Shown: piece after piece, positions 58,391-64,000 of the stretch
How the letters are laid out: the number at the start of each line of letters is the position of its first letter
Position numbering within the stretch: position 1 is the stretch's first letter
Program-made: the position numbers and the translations under genes
Origin: Hyphomonadaceae bacterium
Lineage (GTDB): Bacteria; Pseudomonadota; Alphaproteobacteria; Caulobacterales; Aquidulcibacteraceae
Assembly (NCBI GenBank): GCA_023384105.1
Contig: JAHDXR010000001.1
Span: 62,001 to 126,000 of the forward strand
Direction of reading: 5' to 3'
DNA length: 64,000 nt
Notes under the pieces: generated by a model
Database searches by the model: none
What the model was told of the DNA's origin: nothing
Seen by the model: only the letters and a program-made list of their open reading frames with translations

Positions 58391-58864
58391 CTAGCAGCTG
58401 TAGTGTTTGATCGACCGCGGGGCGCACAGGGTGCCGTCTGGCTTCTGCCAGTCGTTGGTCTTTCCGCTGATCGCATCGATGATTGCGTTGCCGTTCCACC
58501 CAACGATCGCATGCGCGTAGTCATTGAGTGCATCCGGGATTTCGCATTCGTTGTGCCCATGCGCCCAGACGCCGATGATTCGCTTGCCCTGCTTCTGCGC
58601 GTACTCGATCTCCCAGCTCACCCACTTGCTGTTTTTGGTCTCAGGAGTGAGATAGACGATGAGCGTACTCGCCCAGTTGATTTGTGGGGCGAGGATGCCC
58701 GACTTGATGTACTCGGGAGATTTCGCGTCGTTTGGACTGGATGAGTTTATGGACGCGTCTCGGATGTCCATCCCGTTTTTCTTCAGCAGGTCTTTGAGCT
58801 TCGTGAGCCCGGCGTCATCTTCGTGGATGTGACTGATAAACACATTCTTTTTGTCGTCGGCCAC
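58391..58864 (-). CDS. TIR-like protein (DUF1863/MTH538 type)
   Basis: A 157-residue single-domain protein. NVFISHIHEDDAGLTKLKDL, then TLIVYLTPETKNSKWVSWEI and YAQKQGKRIIGVWAHG, form a TIR-like flavodoxin fold of the DUF1863 group, which includes the Thoeris ThsB proteins. Glu85 (in KWVSWEIEY) occupies the position of the TIR catalytic glutamate, so NAD hydrolysis or NAD-derived signal synthesis is plausible. The GTG start at 58864 has GGGAGG upstream; the longer frame to 58909 lacks one. First gene of a four-gene operon with Nmad2-, MazG- and UDG-like proteins. Confidence 0.85.
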   Translation of the reverse strand: MADDKKNVFISHIHEDDAGLTKLKDLLKKNGMDIRDASINSSSPNDAKSPEYIKSGILAPQINWASTLIVYLTPETKNSKWVSWEIEYAQKQGKRIIGVWAHGHNECEIPDALNDYAHAIVGWNGNAIIDAISGKTNDWQKPDGTLCAPRSIKHYSC

Positions 58865-58960
58865 GCGCTGCCTCCCGGTGAAATTGAAAATCGTACAAAA
58901 TACGCGCACCGATATATGGGGAGTCGGCTACCGCTCCAAAAGCGCTGAAGGACAAATCTC
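58865..58960. promoter_or_regulatory. Divergent promoter region of the two TIR operons
   Basis: Ninety-six bases separate the starts of the TIR-like and TIR genes. The middle is AT-rich (AAAATCGTACAAAATACGCG; CCGATATATGGGG), with TATATG a possible -10 element for one direction. Both operons therefore share one control region. No operator was identified. Confidence 0.5.
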
Positions 58961-60211
58961 TTGCTGCCTCCAGTATTAGAAATTTATGTCGTCTGGCACC
59001 CTCGCGACGCGGGTGGCGCACCCATTGCCCGCGAGATGGTCGATCATTTCCACGGGACTGCGTTTACAGGGCTCATGGGAGGGGCCATCGAGGTCTTTGT
59101 ACGTAGCGAGGGGTGGTCTGGCCCGGACGACGCGCCGCGCCCAATTCCATCAAACGACTCGCCGCTGCCAAACAACGTGCAGCGTGCGAAATACACGGCG
59201 ATTGTCCCGTTGCTTGGCGCGGAGATGGCGTCGGCGGCGCAAAGTGCCGACCATCCGTGGCGCGCTTACTTAGAGCGAATCTTAGGGAACGCGCGGTCGT
59301 CACCGAGCGACACTTGGATTTTTCCCTACGCTATTGATGCTGGCTCAACAGACAACACCCATCTGGGTGATTTGCTCGGTGGGATACAGCGCATTGCTCA
59401 AAGCAATCCATCTGACGGCGACGCCACCAGCGAAATGCGTTGTCGCGATTTGGCGCAGGGAATTGCGCAAGCCATGCGGCCGGAAGAAGCTAGGCGCCTA
59501 ACGGTCTTCATAAGTCACACTAAGAAAGCTGCACCTGGCGCGGAAGAAGATACGGCGTCGTTGATCGCGACGGTTCGCAACATCATAGGTGAAACGCGCT
59601 TGCAACATTTCTTCGACGCCAGCGATCTTCAGCCAGGCGAGGAGTGGGCGGCCGAACTACGCGCAAAGGCGGCATCGAGCGCATTGCTGGCCATTCGGAC
59701 GGATTTGTATCCAAGCAGGAAGTGGTGTCAGAGCGAAGTGCTGACCGCCAAACGCGCTGGTATGCCCGTACTCATCGTGGATGCGCTCGGACACGCTGAG
59801 GAACGAGGGTCGTTCCTGATGGACCACGTACCACGTGTGCCGGTCCGCCCACTTGGAGACGGCGCCTGGTCGCGTCGCGACGTGTTCCGTGCTCTCAATT
59901 TGCTTGTCGATGAGTGTCTCAAGAGAGGGTTGTGGGAAGCGCAGTTTCGACTTGCGAGTGGGACTCATGGAAATGCGGTCTCATGGTGGGCTCCGCACGC
60001 TCCCGAACCACTGACGTTCGTTCGTTGGTTGCTGGACGCTTTGCAGCAGGGGGCGCTGCCGCGGGAGGGCGAGCCGATACGGGTGCTCCATCCCGACCCA
60101 CCCCTCGGTCAGGATGAGGTGGTGGTGCTCCAGGAAATGGTTCAACTCGCCGGCCACTCAGGGGTGCTAGATGTGATGACACCTCGCATGCTTGCGGCGA
60201 GGGGCGGGTAG
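58961..60211 (+). CDS. TIR-domain protein with tandem TIR-like regions
   Basis: A 416-residue protein. Residues 5-125 look like a degenerate TIR-like fold (LEIYVVWHPRDAGG, FHGTAFTGLMGGAIEVFVRS, YTAIVPLLGAEM). Residues 178-310 form a bona fide TIR domain: RLTVFISHTKKAAPG, LQHFFDASDLQPGEEW, LLAIRTDLYPSRKWCQSEVL with candidate catalytic Glu259, and RAGMPVLIVDAL. Start is TTG with AAGGA upstream. A C-terminal helical region ends the protein. Encoded four bases before the SLOG-like gene and probably signals to, or is activated by, it. Confidence 0.85.
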   Translation: MLPPVLEIYVVWHPRDAGGAPIAREMVDHFHGTAFTGLMGGAIEVFVRSEGWSGPDDAPRPIPSNDSPLPNNVQRAKYTAIVPLLGAEMASAAQSADHPWRAYLERILGNARSSPSDTWIFPYAIDAGSTDNTHLGDLLGGIQRIAQSNPSDGDATSEMRCRDLAQGIAQAMRPEEARRLTVFISHTKKAAPGAEEDTASLIATVRNIIGETRLQHFFDASDLQPGEEWAAELRAKAASSALLAIRTDLYPSRKWCQSEVLTAKRAGMPVLIVDALGHAEERGSFLMDHVPRVPVRPLGDGAWSRRDVFRALNLLVDECLKRGLWEAQFRLASGTHGNAVSWWAPHAPEPLTFVRWLLDALQQGALPREGEPIRVLHPDPPLGQDEVVVLQEMVQLAGHSGVLDVMTPRMLAARGG

Positions 60212-60215
60212 TCGC

Positions 60216-61076
60216 ATGTCAGAAACACAAGCTTTGCCAATCCTGCCGCCAGACGCGCTTGATGATGTTGTGGTTGGCATTTCTGTGTCAGAGAGCGACG
60301 ACCTTTCTCGTCTTGGTCTCATCGAGACTCATTTCCGACTCGCACTCGGTGAAGTGGCGCGATGCGTTCTCGTTGGTGGCGGGCGAATCTCCTACGCGGG
60401 ACACATTGCTCAGTCTGGGTACACGCCATACTTGCTCAAGGAACTTCAACGCTACCATCGCCGCGATCGCCCGTTGGTTTTGTCACTTCCCTGGCCCGTT
60501 CATCGCGCGCTCTCGCGCAGCGAACTCGAATCTCAACGGACGGAAATGGGCTTGTTCGGTGGACTTGAGTGTCTTGATGAAGCAGGTGCCGCAATGAGCG
60601 ATCCCTTCGTCGGAAGAGGCGACGCGCCCGCGCCGAGTTCGGACGGAACGGCTATTGCAACCAGCCTTAGCGCGATGCGTAGGGCGTTGGCGCAACGATG
60701 TGATGCTCGAGTGCTTCTTGGAGGTCGTCGCACCGGATACCAAGGCGCAATGCCCGGTATTGTTGAGGAAGCGATTGTGGTTTTGGAGGCAGGAAAGCCC
60801 TTGTATCTGGCGTCGGGATTTGGTGGCGCAACGTTGGACGTCGCTAAGGCGATCGGAGTGGATGACGGCGCGTGGTTTCCGCCTATCCAGTCGGGCGCGG
60901 GAGACCTGGGACTGAGCGAAGGTCTCGCGCGCCTTCAAGCATTGCGAGCGTCCAATGCCATTCCGCCCAATGGACTGACTGAAGAAGAATGCAGGATGCT
61001 TGCAGCAACACACCGGCCGAGCGAAATCGCTGCGTTGGTTAGCGTAGGCTTGGGCCGGCTCTTTGCCGGCGTATGA
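60216..61076 (+). CDS. SLOG-like Rossmann nucleotide-sensor protein
   Basis: A 286-residue protein. A Rossmann-like core has two glycine motifs: CVLVGGGRISYAGH (50-63) and ARVLLGGRRTGYQGAMPGIV (164-183). PLYLASGFGGATLDVAKAI follows. This 'GGR..GY.GxxPGIxEEA' pattern is characteristic of SLOG/LOG-related domains that bind nucleotides such as NAD-derived signals. The ATG at 60216 follows GGGCGGG. SLOG domains are coupled to TIR proteins in Thoeris ThsA and in predicted TIR-SLOG systems, so it likely senses a TIR product. No effector domain is visible. Confidence 0.8.
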   Translation: MSETQALPILPPDALDDVVVGISVSESDDLSRLGLIETHFRLALGEVARCVLVGGGRISYAGHIAQSGYTPYLLKELQRYHRRDRPLVLSLPWPVHRALSRSELESQRTEMGLFGGLECLDEAGAAMSDPFVGRGDAPAPSSDGTAIATSLSAMRRALAQRCDARVLLGGRRTGYQGAMPGIVEEAIVVLEAGKPLYLASGFGGATLDVAKAIGVDDGAWFPPIQSGAGDLGLSEGLARLQALRASNAIPPNGLTEEECRMLAATHRPSEIAALVSVGLGRLFAGV

Positions 61077-61165
61077 GACCCAACTGACCCCGCGCGATCT
61101 GTCTGTGCGATCAGGCGCAGGCACCCCCGATGAGCGAGAGCTGGGGCCAATCGGAGTGCTCGCGC

Positions 61166-61840
61166 ATGAAACCTCCTTCTCCTAGGCCGCTCTATTGGGT
61201 GGTTCGTGAAGCGCCACGACTGAGATCGTTTGTCGCGATCGAACATAAGGACGGCGTCCAACGCGTCGCCAAAGATGGAATGGCTGACCGTTCCACGGCG
61301 CTCTGGGTGGCACGGATTCTGGCGAAGCGAAGCGGCGGTCGTGTCTTGACCGAGGCGGAGATGAGGGCGGCGGCGCACGTCGAGTGCTGGGAAGCGATCG
61401 GAGGCAAGTACCATCTGAAATGGGATGAGCGGGACGGCGAATATCACTGCTGGCCCGTCGGGCCAGACAGCCAGCTCGACGCCGCAGCACAGAAGGAACT
61501 CGCATCGCTCCAGCGCTCTTACCAGCAGCTTCGTGGCGCTCTGAAAGACGCCATTGTCTCATTCATGATCGACAGAGATGGCGATCCCAAACCCGAGCCG
61601 GAGGCTCTGGAGTTCGCCCGCATCATTCGCAACGAACGGCTTGACTTGGATCGCCTCAGAGCGCTGGCGGCGCTGTATGATGCCAAGGATGTCGAGCCGC
61701 TACTGCTTCACGTGGTGGGGAATGTCGGTTCGATGATAGGTGATTGGCGCGAGCTTACCTGTGCCCGCAATCAATTGTTGCTCGCCGTCGCACTAGTGGA
61801 GCGGCTGCAACGGCCGACGCTTACGCTTGTAGAGGATTAG
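61166..61840 (+). CDS. Hypothetical third gene of the TIR-SLOG operon
   Basis: About 224 residues from the ATG at 61166, which has GGAG nine bases upstream (an ATG at 61130 would add 12 residues). No membrane segment or signal. The central part (WEAIGGKYHLKWDERDGEYH) and helical C-terminus (ELDLDRLRALAALYDAKDVE-like, then LLLAVALVERLQRP) match no family I know. It lies 89 bases after the SLOG-like gene on the same strand and is the last gene before attR, so it could be an effector or regulator of the module. Confidence 0.6.
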   Translation: MKPPSPRPLYWVVREAPRLRSFVAIEHKDGVQRVAKDGMADRSTALWVARILAKRSGGRVLTEAEMRAAAHVECWEAIGGKYHLKWDERDGEYHCWPVGPDSQLDAAAQKELASLQRSYQQLRGALKDAIVSFMIDRDGDPKPEPEALEFARIIRNERLDLDRLRALAALYDAKDVEPLLLHVVGNVGSMIGDWRELTCARNQLLLAVALVERLQRPTLTLVED

Positions 61841-61982
61841 TGTCGCGACGTCTGCCCAAAAGCAGCCAAGGAATCTGGCGCCGCTTCCGGCTGTGCCGAT
61901 TGACTGCTCCAAACTCCGGGGCCAAGTTTTCCTGACGCCAAAAGTATCAAGAGCCTAGACCACCCGCCGAACGCTGGATCCT

Positions 61983-61992
61983 TCTCCGCCAG
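61983..61992 (+). repeat. Attachment site attR of the tandem islands
   Basis: TCTCCGCCAG matches the tRNA-Ser 3' end (29871-29880), with TT extending the match to the middle site. The 36 bases from 61987 match 43461 onward at about 28 positions. It is taken as the chromosomal junction. Confidence 0.72.
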
Positions 61993-62083
61993 TTCTCTCG
62001 CCCGATTGCAGATACTTGCGCTGAGAGCCAAGGATCGCCGCCAGTCTTCAAGACCCGATTCCGCGCCGATTCAATCTCAGCTG

Positions 62084-62121
62084 AAAGGAAGGACCGCTCC
62101 GAGAGCGGCCTTCCTTTTTTT
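62084..62121 (+). terminator. Strong bidirectional terminator, probably the displaced tRNA-Ser terminator
   Basis: A long stem (GGAAGG, bulged A, CCGCTC pairing with GAGCGG CCTTCC, loop CGA) at 62087-62114, flanked by AAA and TTTTTTT. The T-run is on the plus strand, pointing away from the islands and toward the convergent outer-membrane protein gene whose stop is at 62123. About 90 bases separate it from attR, the distance expected if it once ended the tRNA-Ser transcript. Confidence 0.88.
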
Positions 62122-62122
62122 C

Positions 62123-62884
62123 TCAGGTGATGAAGCGTTCGAAGACCGGGATGATGCGGTTCAGCCCCGCGCCGCGGCGATTGCGGTCGATCAGCGAGCC
62201 GCCCCAATTGTAGCGGACGCCGATGCTGAATGTATTGGTCTCGATTTCACCTGGATCGAAGTCGACCAATCCGTAGCGATACTCGCCGAACACGCTGATG
62301 GGCGCGTCGGCGAACTGATATTCCGCCCCGATTTGGGCGCTCCACACGTTCGGGTCGGACGTGCTGATATTGCCTTGGCCGAAGCCGGCGCCGCCTTGGA
62401 TGCTGAAATTATCCGTGACGAAATACCGATACTCGCCTTCGAGCAGAGTGATGGCGTAGCCTTGGGTTTCCTGCTCGCTATAGCTCAAAATACCGCTGAC
62501 GGTTGCGCGCGACAGATAGAATTGCGCTTCGATGGCGCCGGTCCAGGAAGCGATGTTGAAATCGTCGGCATCGTCATAGCCGACGTAACCGCCGATCAAC
62601 CACGATGGGCTGCGCTTGTAGATGTGGACGCCAAGCCCCCACACGCCGACATCGTCGGCGTCGCCGCCCCAGTTGGCGTAACGCCCATCGATCTGCACAC
62701 CGAGCGGAAGCTCGCCGAACGCGACTTGGCCGCCAATATTGGCGACATCAGCCTCGAACTCCGGCCCGCCGAAATCATAAGTGTGATTTCCGTAGCTCAC
62801 ATCGACGTGGCCGCTCTGCGCCAGAGCCGCGTTTGGCGCGATCAATGCCGCCGCGAGTGCGGCGCTCAACAGGTATTTGCGCAT
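62123..62884 (-). CDS. Outer-membrane beta-barrel protein
   Basis: About 253 residues with a signal peptide (MRKYLLSAALAAALIAPNAALAQ cut near ALA-QS, AAGGGG upstream of the ATG at 62884). The rest alternates polar and hydrophobic residues with many Gly/Tyr/Asp, e.g. HVDVSYGNHTYDFGGPEFEA, and SVFGEYRYGLVDFDPGEI, typical of small eight- to ten-strand porin-like barrels. No specific family. Real chromosomal gene just after the island junction; it ends within the strong terminator. Confidence 0.82.
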   Translation of the reverse strand: MRKYLLSAALAAALIAPNAALAQSGHVDVSYGNHTYDFGGPEFEADVANIGGQVAFGELPLGVQIDGRYANWGGDADDVGVWGLGVHIYKRSPSWLIGGYVGYDDADDFNIASWTGAIEAQFYLSRATVSGILSYSEQETQGYAITLLEGEYRYFVTDNFSIQGGAGFGQGNISTSDPNVWSAQIGAEYQFADAPISVFGEYRYGLVDFDPGEIETNTFSIGVRYNWGGSLIDRNRRGAGLNRIIPVFERFIT

Positions 62885-62954
62885 GAGCATCCCCTTTCAG
62901 CGCCCTCCCAGCGAAGGCCAAACGTGAAATTGCGCGCACGACAGCGGACGGTTC

Positions 62955-64000
62955 TCATATCGTCGCTACTTCAAGCAGACGCTGCGTGCGCATGAGCACG
63001 TCATCTGTGTGTGCAGGCTCGACGCAGTTTAGGTCGTCGAGTGCGGTATGATGAAAGCGGTGGGCGCCAAACATACCGATCGCGGCGGCGTATCCTGCAG
63101 CCAGCACGGTCGCGAGTTCGCCGGCGGCGCCCGCGCTGGCGTCGTAGGCCGCTTCCAGTCCTGGCGCGCCCGCGAAGGCTGCGCGCGCAAGTGCGACGAA
63201 ATCGGAGCTGGCGACCAGAAAACGCTGCGGATCCGCGCTCGGCAGCGGCAGGAGACGCCCGCCCGCCTCGTGCCAGTCGCGCGCGGCGAAGCCTGCGCCA
63301 AGATGAAGCCAGAGCGCGGTCTGGTCCGGGGTCGGCGCCTTGCTTTCGATGAAGGCCGCGCCGCCCGTATTCTCGAACTCGTGCGAACTGGTTGAGACGA
63401 AAACGAGATTGTGCCCGGTAAATCGGTCCCGCATCCAGCGCGCGAGCGCCAGAAACACCGCCACACCGGGGCCGCGTTCGCCCGCACAGACGCCCCAACC
63501 CGAGCGTGGCGTCGACACAACGATCGAGCGTCGCGCCCCGCGGTCGAGGCGGCCGATCAGATTAAAAGCCTCACGTGTCGACGGAGGCGCATCCAGTGCG
63601 AGACTAACATTGCGTCCGGCGTGAGCGGCGATATCGAATGCGCGCCACGCCTTGGGCGCCAGCATCAGCACAGGCCCTCGTTCGTTTGTGAGCGGGCGAT
63701 TCAATCTGATGAGTTCGCCCGTTGGACCGTGCGTCACGAGGATCAGCGCGCCGGCGCCCGCTGTGAAAACGCGCGCGATCGCTGCGGCGATCTCAGGCTG
63801 CGCCGCCGAGGACCAGCGTCGCTGCGGCAAATGCGCGATGACGACAGCGCCGCCGGCGCCGCTCAGACTTGTTAGCCCGGGGCTCCAGTCCACGAGCGGC
63901 GCCTCGATGCGCATCTGTGCGGGGGAAGGGCCGGTATCGTGCACGGCGAGGTCGACGCCGCGCCCGGCGAGGGCGAGCGTGCACCGCTGGAGATCGAGGT
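62955..64000 (-). CDS. M28-like peptidase (partial, runs off the window)
   Basis: The frame is open from 62955 to the right edge; 348 codons are visible. Segments VVSTPRSGWGVCAGERGPGV, LVFVSTSSHEFENTGGAAFI and FGAHRFHHTALDDLNCVEPA are the pattern of the M28 aminopeptidase-like family with the PA-domain before it (GAGALILVTHGPTGEL). The zinc ligands are not obviously complete: the usual HxD is S-G-W-G here and 'SHEFE' lacks the second acidic pair, so this may be a non-catalytic member. The N-terminus, and any signal peptide, lies outside. GTG at 63944 is not a start, since the frame continues upstream. Confidence 0.7.
   Translation of the reverse strand, partial: LDLQRCTLALAGRGVDLAVHDTGPSPAQMRIEAPLVDWSPGLTSLSGAGGAVVIAHLPQRRWSSAAQPEIAAAIARVFTAGAGALILVTHGPTGELIRLNRPLTNERGPVLMLAPKAWRAFDIAAHAGRNVSLALDAPPSTREAFNLIGRLDRGARRSIVVSTPRSGWGVCAGERGPGVAVFLALARWMRDRFTGHNLVFVSTSSHEFENTGGAAFIESKAPTPDQTALWLHLGAGFAARDWHEAGGRLLPLPSADPQRFLVASSDFVALARAAFAGAPGLEAAYDASAGAAGELATVLAAGYAAAIGMFGAHRFHHTALDDLNCVEPAHTDDVLMRTQRLLEVATI

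Larger units (their letters stand above)
43453..61992. mobile_element. Island 2: defence-rich integrative element in tRNA-Ser
   Basis: An 18.5-kb segment between the middle attachment site and a 10- to 12-base match (TCTCCGCCAGTT) at 61983. It begins with a DUF6538-type integrase 99 bases inside, then an excisionase-like gene, a coupled tyrosine recombinase pair, an antisense HTH gene, a membrane protein, and only predicted defence genes to the right end. No replication, conjugation or structural phage gene is visible. The right border matches less well than the left, so the exact end is inferred. Confidence 0.75.

Noticed and set aside
58391-61076. A canonical Thoeris (ThsA/ThsB) system
   Set aside because: No SIR2 domain or ThsA fusion is present; the SLOG-like protein has no effector domain and the TIR proteins lie in two divergent operons.

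Overview
The window is high-GC DNA with short intergenic gaps and many 4-base ATGA/GTGA gene overlaps. The core gene order tsaE-amgK-murU-addB-addA-trxA, facing folC-accD-trpA-trpB-trpF, together with alphaproteobacterial-type AddAB and anhydro-muropeptide recycling genes, points to an alphaproteobacterium of the Caulobacterales/Hyphomonadales kind. This is inferred from gene content; no rRNA or taxonomic marker was compared.

Region 1 (1-20.6 kb) is ordinary chromosome: a truncated secreted peptidase, a ferredoxin/ferredoxin-reductase pair, the t6A/cell-wall-recycling/AddAB operon, thioredoxin, and a folC-accD-trpA-lipoprotein-trpB-trpF operon on the minus strand. Small envelope lipoproteins, a hybrid histidine kinase and a DUF1428 protein follow. 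Region 2 (20.6-22.2 kb) is a lower-GC relic of a type I secretion locus: an N-terminally truncated hlyD ends exactly at a palindromic dispersed repeat, followed by two small unknown genes and a frameshifted one. Region 3 (22.2-29.9 kb) is chromosome again: M3 peptidase, a lipoprotein, an unknown membrane-anchored protein, a PAS hybrid kinase plus receiver protein, msrA, and tRNA-Ser(GGA).

From the tRNA-Ser 3' end to about 61.99 kb lie two integrated elements in tandem, marked by three copies of the tRNA 3' end (29866-29880, 43453-43467, 61983-61992). Island 1 (13.6 kb) is a P4-like satellite: tyrosine integrase, AlpA-type regulator, several small unknown genes and a D5/P4-type primase-helicase. 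Its cargo is RmuC and a giant DUF4011-helicase-REase protein. Island 2 (18.5 kb) carries a second integrase, an excisionase-like HTH protein, a coupled pair of further tyrosine recombinases and then a dense set of predicted defence genes. These are an IetA/IetS-like AAA ATPase and subtilase, a DUF4238 protein, a minus-strand operon (TIR-like, Nmad2-like, MazG-like, uracil-DNA-glycosylase-like) and a divergent plus-strand operon (TIR, SLOG-like, unknown).

The best candidates for an undescribed system are the two divergent operons at 55.97-61.84 kb. One combines a TIR-like protein with three nucleotide or base-handling proteins. The other pairs a TIR protein with a SLOG-like nucleotide sensor. 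They share one 96-bp promoter region. After the islands, the displaced 3' flank of tRNA-Ser (with a strong terminator at 62.1 kb), an outer-membrane beta-barrel protein and an M28-like peptidase fragment close the window.
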